Source: Planctomycetota bacterium (GTDB lineage: Bacteria; Planctomycetota; Planctomycetia; Pirellulales; Pirellulaceae). Taken from it: DNA of 53,180 bases. The stretch's first letter is position 1. The number at the start of each line of letters is the position of its first letter. The translations under genes and the position numbers were made by a program. Positions 1 to 8,501 of the stretch are shown in pieces. Where the stretch lies: NCBI GenBank assembly GCA_017303505.1, contig JAFLCP010000041.1:1-53180 (forward strand). The letters run 5' to 3'. The notes below the pieces were generated by a model. The model made no database searches and was not told the origin of the DNA. It saw only the letters and a list, made by a program, of their open reading frames with translations.

Positions 1-1608
1 GGCAATAACTTCGGTGGTGGAGCAGCAGGCGCACGTCCGCCTCAACCCGGACTTCGCCCCGATGCAGGGCTGGGCAACAACCGCCCCGGTCTCGGCAACG
101 CTGGTACCGCCAATCGCCCCAACGTCGGGAATCCGGGCAACCGCCCCACCACATTGCCAGGGCTCGGTGGAAGTGGTTTGGGTGGCGATGTCGCGAATCG
201 TCCCAATCTTGATGGTGCCAATCGCCCTAACGCGGGCACACTTCCGGGCCTAGGTGGCAACGCGGAAAACTGGCTCGGTTCTAACTCAGCGATCAACGAT
301 CGCGTTGGCAATCGCCCCATGACTCCGCAGCAACGCAACGCTCTCTCGCAAGCTGCCGAAAATCGCCCCGCGAATCTAGATCAACGTCGCAGCGATCTCT
401 CGAACCGTCTCACCAATGCGAATGCTGAAGATTGGCAACAACATCGCAATGACATGGTGGATAATCGCCAAGACTTCCGCGGAGAGAATCGAGAGGATTG
501 GCAACAATTTGCGAATGAGAACATTCAAAATCATGGCAACTGGTACAACGATTGTTGGCACCCAGACGGTAACTGGGATTTCGGTGATGGCTGGAACTAC
601 ATGTGGAATAATTATCCCGTTGCCAGCGCTTTCGGTGTCACTCGTTGGGGCGTGAATCGCTTGGCCTACGGCTTCGGATATTGGGGATATTACAACCCCT
701 ATGCTGTAGCAACTCCTGCCACCTACCAAGTCTATAACTATTCACAACCCATCGTGGATTATTCGCAACCTGCACAAGCCGAAGCAGCACCGACCGATGG
801 CTCCAACGCTCAAGCTGAAAGCCCAAGCAAACAAAAGCTGGATCAATCACGGGCCGCATTCTTGAAGGGCGACTACAACATCGCTCTCAACTCTTGCGAA
901 GATGCTCTTAAGCTCAGCCCGAACGATACCGCCATTCATGAGTATCGAGGCTTAATTCTCTTTGCTTTGGGTCGATACAAAGATTCGGCAGCAGCCGTTT
1001 ACGCTGTATTAGCAGCAGGGCCAGGTTGGGACTGGACCACCATGAGCGGATTTTATCCTAACTCGGACACCTACACCGATCAGTTGCGTCGCTTGGAACA
1101 ATATGTGGAATCGAACCCTAAGTCTTCCGATGGAAACTTCTTACTCGGTTATCACTATTTGACGATGGATTACAAACAACAAGCATCCGAAGCCTTTCAG
1201 GCAGCTCTTGCATTGACTCCAAACGACAAATTGATCAAGCAAATGGTTGCGTTGACCACACCTCCTGATCCGAATGCGAAGAAGCCTTCGCCGCCATCCT
1301 CCGATGTGCCTGCGGATAAAATCATCAGCACCAAAAACATCGCTGGTACTTGGACTGCAAAACAAGGTGATTCTACATTCCAATTGAAGTTAACTCCCGA
1401 TGGAGTTTTCGATTGGACGTACGGCAAGGGAGATCAGACTCAAACCGTAAGTGGTGTTTACGCCTGCGATAAAAACAATTTGGTGATGAATCCTAATGCG
1501 GGTGGCAACATGGTCGCCATCATCAATTTGGAATCTCCAGACAAGTTCAACTTCTTGATGGTAGGTGGAGATCCGAAAGATCCAGGCTTGGAATTTTCCA
1601 AGATGTAA
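1..1608 (+). CDS. Secreted/periplasmic TPR protein with Gly-Asn-Arg-Pro-rich N-terminus (5' partial)
   Basis: The reading frame is open from the first base, so the start and probably a signal peptide lie outside the window. The first ~150 visible residues are low complexity, rich in Gly, Asn and recurring NRP triplets (ANRPN, GNRP, ENRP). A Trp/Tyr/Asn-rich stretch follows (nt ~480-760). TPR-like helices are visible at nt ~835-1260 (AAFLKGDYNIALNSCEDALK, then ...QQASEAFQAALALTPND). The last ~85 residues look like a small beta-rich domain beginning GTWTAKQGDSTFQLKL and ending at the stop. Similar architectures are common among planctomycete exported proteins, but I cannot assign a function. 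A strong hairpin follows the stop and the next gene is convergent. Confidence 0.8.
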   Translation, partial: GNNFGGGAAGARPPQPGLRPDAGLGNNRPGLGNAGTANRPNVGNPGNRPTTLPGLGGSGLGGDVANRPNLDGANRPNAGTLPGLGGNAENWLGSNSAINDRVGNRPMTPQQRNALSQAAENRPANLDQRRSDLSNRLTNANAEDWQQHRNDMVDNRQDFRGENREDWQQFANENIQNHGNWYNDCWHPDGNWDFGDGWNYMWNNYPVASAFGVTRWGVNRLAYGFGYWGYYNPYAVATPATYQVYNYSQPIVDYSQPAQAEAAPTDGSNAQAESPSKQKLDQSRAAFLKGDYNIALNSCEDALKLSPNDTAIHEYRGLILFALGRYKDSAAAVYAVLAAGPGWDWTTMSGFYPNSDTYTDQLRRLEQYVESNPKSSDGNFLLGYHYLTMDYKQQASEAFQAALALTPNDKLIKQMVALTTPPDPNAKKPSPPSSDVPADKIISTKNIAGTWTAKQGDSTFQLKLTPDGVFDWTYGKGDQTQTVSGVYACDKNNLVMNPNAGGNMVAIINLESPDKFNFLMVGGDPKDPGLEFSKM

Positions 1609-1671
1609 TCCCCGCTCTCGACGTTATGCTTTTTATTTCAAACGCATAACATAGAAGCTTCAGTCAACACA

Positions 1672-1706
1672 ACAGCCCCGTGCGATCAGCGATCACACGG
1701 GGCTGT
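1672..1706 (+). terminator. Intrinsic terminator between convergent genes
   Basis: A perfect 11-bp stem (ACAGCCCCGTG / CACGGGGCTGT) with a 13-nt loop is followed by TTTCT on the plus strand. It lies 64 nt after the upstream stop and 33 nt before the convergent gene's stop. The T-tract favours use by the plus-strand gene; the stem could also help stop leftward transcription. Confidence 0.75.
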
Positions 1707-1738
1707 TTCTATTCACCGATAGCTTGTTATGAGGAATC

Positions 1739-3253
1739 TCAGAAATTAACAACTTCCCCGCCAGCAATCGTCAACATTTTCATGATAATGTCGCTAGTGA
1801 CCGTCGCAGGAAGCAACTGCACCGAGCCATCCATTCGACTGATCAACAGCTCTGGACTCAGTTTTAGAACTTGATCAATCGCTTCTGCTCCCTTGACTTC
1901 CCAATCCTCAGGCTTCGTCCAAACCACTTCCAGCTCACGCGGTGCTTCAATCATCCAAATCGTATTGGAAGTACCATCCAAAATATCTTTGAAGGCAGGA
2001 GGTGCACCAGGTCGACCGAAGAAGCTCTCTTTAGTCAGAGGAGCCACATACGGTGTTTTTCCCAAAGTCGGATCTGCGTTCGGACGAGCGAAAACTCTGG
2101 GCATTTCCTTGATGAGCGCGGCGTTATGGGCACTATCCCAAGGTTCATCTAACTTAAACTTTTGATAGAGCTCATTTTGTTCGAGGAATGGCAATATCAT
2201 CACTCGCCAGCTCAACAGTTTCTTACCGGTTGGGGAAGTAAGTGCCTGTGGTGGAAAGAAGGTAAATGCCGACTCGTGATTATGCAAAGCGAGCGCTAAC
2301 TGCTTCAGGTTATTCATCGAAGTGTTCTTGCTCGCGGCGTCGGTCAAGCGAGCCGAAATTCCCTTGAAAAATTCGCTGAAATTCTCTTGGTTCTCTAACT
2401 CCCATACCGCAGACGTTTCGCGAATCTTGGGCAACACACGTTCGACCTCAACTTGCTTGAGCTCTGCCAACAAAGTGGCGAGATCTTGTTTGAACTTATT
2501 TGCTTTTTCCGAGGTATCGAAATCGACAACCGCATTCAACCCTTTGTGCACCACGTTGGAATCAATGCGCAAACCTTCCATTGGAACAAATACCAATAGC
2601 AACTTCACCGCAAAAGGTTGCGAAGCTGTGTCACCCACCCCAAGATTCATGGTAATCCTCAGCGCTTCTGCCAATGAGGAGGAAGGGGCGAAGCAAATGG
2701 CGTTGCTCTGATTTGCCGAGGCCATCTGCTTTTGCAATCGCTCTAGCTTTGCGGTCGGATGCGCTTGTTTCCTGGTCAAGTCTTTAGGATCTCCAACCAA
2801 CAGCAATTCGCCATCTTTCACCACCGATAGATTCGCTCTCGATGTAAGCGGCGTAATCAAGGCTTGGACAATGCTCAAGTCGCTCCCTTCCTTGACTTGC
2901 AACACGAAGACAGGGGGACGTGACTCCATCAGCGCAGATACGTCAAAGACGCAATAGACCTTGATGACACCTTGTGACTTAAGACCCGCCGCGATGTTTT
3001 CGGCAAACTTGTAAGCCGATTCGTCGACTGGGAGATTGTAGGTGGCGAGCAGGCTCGCGATTCCCGACACTTCAAGTTTCTCTACATCGCACCAGGCAAC
3101 ACCTAAGGTCGTTTCTTCGAGGAAAGGTGCCACCACATCGCTGGGTTTCTTGCCTTGCCCCCACACGTTATCGCCACCTATGACGACCAAGCAGCAACAC
3201 CACATCCACAACCACTGCGTCCACAATCGATTCTGAAACATTGATCTATTCAT
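1739..3253 (-). CDS. Secreted DUF1559-domain protein without pilin leader
   Basis: The start is taken as the ATG at 3253 (MNRSMFQ), because AGCAGG lies 10 nt upstream; an in-frame GTG at 3262 abuts that Shine-Dalgarno site. The N-terminus is a conventional signal peptide ending near VWGQG, not a type IV pilin leader. Residues ~25-310 show no family I recognise. The C-terminal ~190 residues match the DUF1559 pattern: NNLKQLALALHNHESAFTFF, LLSWRVMILPFLEQNELY, DEPWDSAHN, DGTSNTIWMIEAP and a final MDGSVQLLP. It is the last gene of a leftward four-gene unit headed by an ECF sigma factor and starts 24 nt after the preceding stop. The role is unknown; DUF1559 is common in planctomycetes but poorly characterised. 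Confidence 0.85.
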   Translation of the reverse strand: MNRSMFQNRLWTQWLWMWCCCLVVIGGDNVWGQGKKPSDVVAPFLEETTLGVAWCDVEKLEVSGIASLLATYNLPVDESAYKFAENIAAGLKSQGVIKVYCVFDVSALMESRPPVFVLQVKEGSDLSIVQALITPLTSRANLSVVKDGELLLVGDPKDLTRKQAHPTAKLERLQKQMASANQSNAICFAPSSSLAEALRITMNLGVGDTASQPFAVKLLLVFVPMEGLRIDSNVVHKGLNAVVDFDTSEKANKFKQDLATLLAELKQVEVERVLPKIRETSAVWELENQENFSEFFKGISARLTDAASKNTSMNNLKQLALALHNHESAFTFFPPQALTSPTGKKLLSWRVMILPFLEQNELYQKFKLDEPWDSAHNAALIKEMPRVFARPNADPTLGKTPYVAPLTKESFFGRPGAPPAFKDILDGTSNTIWMIEAPRELEVVWTKPEDWEVKGAEAIDQVLKLSPELLISRMDGSVQLLPATVTSDIIMKMLTIAGGEVVNF

Positions 3254-3277
3254 AACATTCACACCTGCTTTCTATGA

Positions 3278-4837
3278 TTATTTCTTGGCGTTGATTTCAA
3301 TCAAAAATGGACTTACCCAGTTCACATAAACCGGCGCGATGCCTGGCACTTCACCCTTCAGAGCAACCTCTACAACGTTCTTCTGCTGGGTCGGCTTTAC
3401 CACCAACTCAAAGGACTTACCGTTGTACGGATTCAGCAATGCGGGTACAGTTTCAAGTGCATCCAATGAATCGGGAAGCGTTCCCGTTTGGTCCACATGC
3501 ATGCGAATCGCTTCCTTGGTCATAGCACCGTTGAGGATGTAATCGACACGACGAGCCGCATTGCTCACTTGCATGATGGCCGGGAACAACAATCGCGCCA
3601 CATGACTAGCGAGAGAATTATTGCTGTTCAGCCATTTTTCAAATTCGGCATACTCTTTGGCTCGAGCTTTATCCGCAATCGAATCATCGATAAGGAAATA
3701 TTTCATGGCTCGGTTACCTTGTTCTCGCATGGTGTCATCGAGATCGATCAACACTAATTGCATTACTGGGTAGTCTTTGAAGCTCTCTGGTTTCCAGCCT
3801 CTTTTCAGCAAATTCGCTTTCGCTTCTTCGACGCTTAACGCGCCAACAATACCGACGGTTGCCATAAAGTTTTGATCAACTTCACGGAATGTCTTTTGCA
3901 TCGATTCCCAGTAAGTTTGCACGGTACTTTCAGGAAGCGGTCCTTTTCGGCATTCTGCTAAAAACGGAAAGACGCGTTCTACGATAGATGTTTCAAGCTC
4001 CAGTGCAGGCCGCAAATTGAACATCGGTCGAGGGAGACTAGCCAAGGCCCAATAAAAGTTCGGTGCTCCTTTATGTTGTGCTGCGCGCTGAACCTCGTCA
4101 GTGATGATCGCGGTAATCGCGATACCCACCAAGTTATGAATCAACGTGTCGCCAGTGGAAACCAAGTAAGCTAACCGATACCCCGTTCGCGCGGAGCGTG
4201 AGAATCCCTCCCAATCACCATCCGCCGCTTGTGCCGCCATCCGCCACCGCAGCAACTTGGCGATATTGCGTGAAATCTGAACCTCTTCGAGAAGGATTGC
4301 ATAGACATCACTACCTCGCAAATTTCGCAATTGCATATCGAGGTCTTGATGATCGCATAGCGACATCGTTTCTAATTCATCGAACTGCAAACGATATGCT
4401 TGCAGAGCATTGCGAATTTCAATCGGGGATGGATCACGGCCCGCCTCTCGTTCACCTTCCCATTTCAAGAAAATCTCATTGAGCTGTTTATTTCTTTCTG
4501 TCGAATTAAACGAAACAGCATTACGAAAGAAATAAACTTTGGCATCGCCAGCGATGAGTTCCTGCTCGGACGGCCAAAAACGATATCGCAATGCGGGAAT
4601 CGGTTCTGGGGCTGATGTGATCAATCGAGCCTTAGTACCTTCATCGACGGCGGGTTTCGGTTTACCGCCATTTCTTAATTCTTCTAACGTCATTGTGGAA
4701 CCAACTTCGGCAGCCTCTTGTGCAACTGCCGGCTCGGTTTCTTGCGCTGCAAGTTTCTCACTGAAGTGCGTGAGCAGCCCAATACTACACCCAACACAAA
4801 ATAGGTTGGTCCACCTTCGAAGCCAATTCTGTTTCAT
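3278..4837 (-). CDS. Secreted protein of unknown function, sigma-factor operon
   Basis: The ATG at 4837 (MKQNWLRRW) is preferred to an in-frame GTG at 4846, since AAGGA lies 12 nt before the ATG. The N-terminus is basic and then hydrophobic (LFCVGCSIGLLTHF), ending near AAQE, consistent with a signal peptide. The mature part is mostly alpha-helical by composition, with an Ala-rich segment (LVGIAITAIITDEVQRAAQ) in the middle. I recognise no catalytic motif. Its place between the anti-sigma-like gene and a secreted DUF1559 protein suggests a cell-envelope role under control of the same ECF sigma factor; this is inference. Confidence 0.8.
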   Translation of the reverse strand: MKQNWLRRWTNLFCVGCSIGLLTHFSEKLAAQETEPAVAQEAAEVGSTMTLEELRNGGKPKPAVDEGTKARLITSAPEPIPALRYRFWPSEQELIAGDAKVYFFRNAVSFNSTERNKQLNEIFLKWEGEREAGRDPSPIEIRNALQAYRLQFDELETMSLCDHQDLDMQLRNLRGSDVYAILLEEVQISRNIAKLLRWRMAAQAADGDWEGFSRSARTGYRLAYLVSTGDTLIHNLVGIAITAIITDEVQRAAQHKGAPNFYWALASLPRPMFNLRPALELETSIVERVFPFLAECRKGPLPESTVQTYWESMQKTFREVDQNFMATVGIVGALSVEEAKANLLKRGWKPESFKDYPVMQLVLIDLDDTMREQGNRAMKYFLIDDSIADKARAKEYAEFEKWLNSNNSLASHVARLLFPAIMQVSNAARRVDYILNGAMTKEAIRMHVDQTGTLPDSLDALETVPALLNPYNGKSFELVVKPTQQKNVVEVALKGEVPGIAPVYVNWVSPFLIEINAKK

Positions 4838-4885
4838 TTCTTTCACGTTTCCTTCTCACCTGGAATCGATAATGCCTATTCGTAT

Positions 4886-5476
4886 TTAATCCAACCAAGA
4901 ATCTTCACTGGTTCGACGCCATTTCAAATTGTCGATTTGCTTCCCACTGGGCTCAACACTTTCTGACATCGTCGCGGCTTGCATATCTTGTCCGCTCGAA
5001 TCGCTTGTCCCCCAAATCGCTCGCCGATTTCCTCGATAAATAACGGTTCGAATGGAGTTTTCATTCCAATCGAGGGGCAGCACAGACCCAATGATATTTG
5101 GTGTTGCTTTCGCTTCGGGACTCGGAAGGGAAACATCACTCTGAAGCTCTTCCTGCGGACTCTGCACGATCTGTTGGTTTGTTTCCCGCTCCATTTGCGG
5201 AGCCATGGCTCCGGTGGAAACGAGAAACATGAACCACGATGCCGCGATCCCCACTCCTAATCCACCCCCAAATGAATAGATAAGCGTCCGAAGGCCAGAG
5301 CTCCTTTTTTTCTCCGCTATGGTCAACGGAACAAAACCTCTCTGGGCTGCATATCCCGCTTGATAAAAGAGTTCTCGTTCATCGAGTTGGCTCGGCGCAG
5401 GAGCAACTTGCCGGAGCAACGCTTCGATATCGCGGAGCTCTGATTCACTCTCTGGATTCTGTGACGAATCATGCAT
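4886..5476 (-). CDS. Membrane anti-sigma-like protein
   Basis: This 196-residue protein has a short acidic N-terminal cytoplasmic part (RDIEALLRQVAPAPSQLD, then RELFYQAGYAAQ), one predicted transmembrane helix at residues ~62-90 (LIYSFGGGLGVGIAASWFMF), and a ~100-residue tail rich in Ser, Gln and Pro. The gene starts 49 nt after the ECF sigma stop. Size, topology and context are those of an anti-sigma factor or sigma-coupled membrane regulator. It lacks the zinc-binding HxxxCxxC motif of classical ZAS anti-sigma factors, so the sequestration role is inferred from context. Confidence 0.7.
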   Translation of the reverse strand: MHDSSQNPESESELRDIEALLRQVAPAPSQLDERELFYQAGYAAQRGFVPLTIAEKKRSSGLRTLIYSFGGGLGVGIAASWFMFLVSTGAMAPQMERETNQQIVQSPQEELQSDVSLPSPEAKATPNIIGSVLPLDWNENSIRTVIYRGNRRAIWGTSDSSGQDMQAATMSESVEPSGKQIDNLKWRRTSEDSWLD

Positions 5477-5525
5477 GACACGTCTCTCTTCTACAAAAAC
5501 GGAATTTGAACTTAGTCTGCGTCAA

Positions 5526-6011
5526 TTAGCACTCGATTCGCAATTTCGTTCGCAAATCGAGAAGGGCGTTCTGGTAGCGGCGGTGGACTGTGGCTGCCGA
5601 TATCTGCAAAATCTCTCCGACTTGCCGGAAGGTTAATCCACCCCACAAGTGCAGAATGATCACCTCGCGGCTTTCCTCAGTAAGCTCAGTTAAAGCTTGC
5701 GAGGCAACCTGCGAATCCAAGCGAGTTTCCATGTCGGCTGCCGCAACCAACCATGTCTCGCGTTCAAAGGCCACTTTGGTTTCGCGATCGATGCGGCGTC
5801 GCTTGCTTCGATGATTTGAGATTGCCCGATTGCGGACAACGCGAAACAACCACGCGACAGGATCATCGGGCTTCGGGTCCTCAACCGCCAACCGCAGAAA
5901 AGCCTCTTGGACCGAATCTTCATCACTATCCCCCATCGACCGCGCAAGCAGAGCTAGCGAAGCCGATTTCTCGCGCCAGATCTGTGAGAGTTCCTGAGGG
6001 GATATGATCAT
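5526..6011 (-). CDS. ECF-type RNA polymerase sigma factor
   Basis: At 161 residues it has the ECF two-domain layout. Region 2 is visible at ~25-80 (DSDEDSVQEAFLRLA, then PVAWLFRVVRNRAISNHRSK). Region 4 is at ~113-155 (SREVIILHLWGGLTFRQVGE, then a helix-turn-helix ISAATVHRRYQNALLDLR). The start is an ATG at 6011 with no convincing Shine-Dalgarno upstream. It is first of the leftward unit sigma, anti-sigma, secreted unknown, DUF1559 protein, with gaps of 49, 48 and 24 nt, so the downstream secreted genes are probable targets. A G-rich tract that could form a quadruplex lies 135-161 nt upstream on the coding strand. Confidence 0.9.
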   Translation of the reverse strand: MIISPQELSQIWREKSASLALLARSMGDSDEDSVQEAFLRLAVEDPKPDDPVAWLFRVVRNRAISNHRSKRRRIDRETKVAFERETWLVAAADMETRLDSQVASQALTELTEESREVIILHLWGGLTFRQVGEILQISAATVHRRYQNALLDLRTKLRIEC

Positions 6012-6445
6012 GTTTGGAAACCGACTTGAACCAAGAGCCGCCGTTTGCCGTCACTTAATCCAGACGCCGCCAAAGCGCATCTGTTTCAGAAAATTCGGTG
6101 CCGTTAAATCACCGTTGCGTTTCAATAAAGGGATGAAAGCCATAACCCCCATTTACCCCAAACACCCCACCCAACGCCTCCGCCAAGAACAACTAGATTA
6201 GGGGGTGCCAGCAAATCCCCGGGGAGAGAACGCCTCAAAACTAGGGAAAATAACAACAGTAAGGATGGGGATAACCTGCTTTTTTCTCGTTTTTTCCACC
6301 ATGCTAAATCTTATGAAAGGTTTGACACCCAGTTTCCGCCGACATAAGATGCTGGACTGTGCCCCCCCAACTCTACCATACCGATTGAGTAACTCTGGGT
6401 GGGTTTTTGGTAAGAGGTAACTTGTCATTTTTTTTATTCATTGCC
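6012..6445. other. Divergent intergenic region with a G-quadruplex-like tract
   Basis: This 434-nt gap separates the leftward sigma operon from the rightward protease gene and must hold both promoters; I could not fix a clear -35/-10 pair for either. Its distinctive content is at 6146-6172, where the minus strand reads four G-runs of 3, 4, 4 and 5 with loops of 1, 5 and 5 nt. A T-rich stretch (6427-6437) immediately precedes the protease ATG. Short open frames here have no coding character. Confidence 0.5.
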
Positions 6446-8152
6446 ATGACATCCTACTTCAAACAACTTGTTGCAAACTGCATCGTGTGCCTAGTAGGCA
6501 TCACGGCATGCACGGTGACGGCCCCTATCGCAAACGCATGGCAAGGAGAGCTGGCGGATCTGATCGAACGCTCAGAGAAATCTGTGGTTCGAATCGAAGT
6601 TGAAACGCTAAATGGAAGAAGTCAAGGTAGTGGTTTTGTCGTTGAATCGACTGGAACCATCATTACCAACTATCATGTGATGGCCGGTGCGATTAAAGCA
6701 ACTGCCGCGTTCCCTGATGATTCTAAATACGATATCACAGGCATCCGGCACCTCGACAAATCGCGTGATATATGCATTTGCAAAATTGGTGGCATCAAGT
6801 TGCGAACGCTCAAGTTTGCGTCGAATATGCCGCGCAAAGGCGAAGACGTGATCGCCTTGGGCTCACCTATTGGCTTGTCCTTTACGGCAACCAAGGGTGT
6901 GGTAAGCGCGATTCGAAAAGCTCAAGAAATTGATGACGAATTTAACGGCCAGTGGATTCAAATTGACGCCGCATTATCCCCTGGTAACTCAGGTGGTCCT
7001 ATTATCAACACCAACGGTGAAGTAGTTGCGATGAGCACACTTGCCTCAACTGCCGGAATCCAAAACATTAACTTTGGTATTAGCTGCATTGACATCGAAG
7101 CGGCTATCACTAGCACCTCCTCACAATCATGGCGTCCACTCTCCGAAACCACTGGCAAACTCTCCGATGAGATGGAGCAAAAACCTGCGGCGGATGGCAT
7201 CATCAAACCCACCACAATTCCTCAGGCGCGAATCGCTCAATACATTCAAGAAGGACGCGATTCGTTTGATTTCTTGGTTAAAGGTTTCCGTTCGGAATCC
7301 CAACGTTTAGCTCGCGATTTAAAAGAAATTAAGCAAGGTACACCCATCATTCCGAACGATGTGGACAATGGTGAAACGGACATCATTCGTTACACCAATA
7401 TCAAAACGCGTACACGTAAATGGTATTTCCGAGGTGAGTCCGTAAAACGTCGCGAGACACTTCGTGTCGAACGACTCGCTCAGGAGTATTCGCGAGCCCT
7501 TGAAAAGATCAATGGCGAAAACAAAGACGAAGCGTTACACACCCTGCTCAAATACTTCGGACCACCGTTAAATGTTCGAGCGAATAACTCCGTCGGCTTT
7601 CTAACGGGCGCTATTGTTCTCCACGCATTCAACGAACACGATGTGATTGTGATCTATGAGAACGTTCCATTGGTTGCTTATGTGGATTCGACCGTTGGTC
7701 TCTATCCAGGACAGGAACTTACTCCCGGTGCCTTCTTCGTCGCAGGTACGGCTACGATTCCTTCGTATCGAACAGGCAGCACTGCTTTAACGGTGATTCA
7801 GCAAGTTCCTGAAGGAACGATTCGTAGTGCTGTTTTGGGTATCGAAGATGGCTTGGCCTCCAATTCAGGTTCCGGTTTCCGCAACGAAAACAGCAGCGGA
7901 AAGATGGCAGACAATTCCTCGAAATCGAAAAATTCTGATGGTAGCGGACTATTCGATGAGCCTTCATCGGATGCAGCGGATGAAGATGATGGAATGCGCA
8001 CTTGGTACGATCGCTCGGGCGAACATTCGATCATTGCGGTGCTCATCAGCAAAAACGATACGGAGGTCACACTCCGCCGCAAAGACGGAAAAGTTATCAA
8101 GGTCCCTTTGACCAACCTTTCCGAAGCAGATCTAAAATACATCAAACGCTAA
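6446..8152 (+). CDS. Secreted trypsin-like serine protease with C-terminal SHD1 domain
   Basis: From the ATG at 6446 the product has a signal peptide (VANCIVCLVGITACTVTA) ending near NAWQG. A TTG at 6422, 5 nt after AGAGG, is a credible alternative start. The trypsin-fold domain spans ~35-225 with a full catalytic triad: His77 (TNYHVM), Asp108 (DKSRDICICKI) and Ser182 (PGNSGGPI), as in HtrA/DegP proteases. No PDZ domain follows. About 290 residues of unassigned sequence lead to a C-terminal SHD1-type domain (~517-568; RTWYDRSGEHSIIAVLISKN, then VTLRRKDGKVIKVPL). SHD1 tails on exported proteins are frequent in planctomycetes. The gene is followed by a strong terminator, so it is probably monocistronic. 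Confidence 0.88.
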   Translation: MTSYFKQLVANCIVCLVGITACTVTAPIANAWQGELADLIERSEKSVVRIEVETLNGRSQGSGFVVESTGTIITNYHVMAGAIKATAAFPDDSKYDITGIRHLDKSRDICICKIGGIKLRTLKFASNMPRKGEDVIALGSPIGLSFTATKGVVSAIRKAQEIDDEFNGQWIQIDAALSPGNSGGPIINTNGEVVAMSTLASTAGIQNINFGISCIDIEAAITSTSSQSWRPLSETTGKLSDEMEQKPAADGIIKPTTIPQARIAQYIQEGRDSFDFLVKGFRSESQRLARDLKEIKQGTPIIPNDVDNGETDIIRYTNIKTRTRKWYFRGESVKRRETLRVERLAQEYSRALEKINGENKDEALHTLLKYFGPPLNVRANNSVGFLTGAIVLHAFNEHDVIVIYENVPLVAYVDSTVGLYPGQELTPGAFFVAGTATIPSYRTGSTALTVIQQVPEGTIRSAVLGIEDGLASNSGSGFRNENSSGKMADNSSKSKNSDGSGLFDEPSSDAADEDDGMRTWYDRSGEHSIIAVLISKNDTEVTLRRKDGKVIKVPLTNLSEADLKYIKR

Positions 8153-8200
8153 GCCAATCAGCCTTACGCAGGCTCATTTGCAACCACCAGAAACATCCCA

Positions 8201-8227
8201 GGGGACTCAGCCGAGTCCCCTTTTTTG
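8201..8227 (+). terminator. Intrinsic terminator of the protease gene
   Basis: The stem GGGGACTC / GAGTCCCC (8 bp, AGCC loop) is followed directly by TTTTTTG. It is 48 nt downstream of the protease stop. The rest of the 8153-8501 gap holds nothing I can identify apart from the AGGGGG ribosome site of the next gene at 8489-8494. Confidence 0.85.
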
Positions 8228-8501
8228 TTGCAACGACTCCGCCTCGCTGATGGAGCCAGCACCGCTAAAACCAACGCAACCAGCAAAGCCATACCGAACT
8301 CGCAGCTACCTCGTTGAAGAACCACCCATAAGCAGTAAAAAAACAGCTCGGATCGAGTTAAGGAATTCGAATTCCGCTGGTCAAAACGACGGCGCATGGC
8401 GTACACTATCGTAGTGACGGCGGAATTTTTGCGGACTATTCACTTCGCAACGGCAACAGATTGTCATCCGCCCCCTATACCAATTTCCAGGGGGTTTGCT
8501 A

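Noticed and set aside
6446..8152. HtrA/DegP protease
   Set aside because: The catalytic triad fits, but no PDZ domain follows and the C-terminus is an SHD1-type domain, so a specific HtrA name is not justified.
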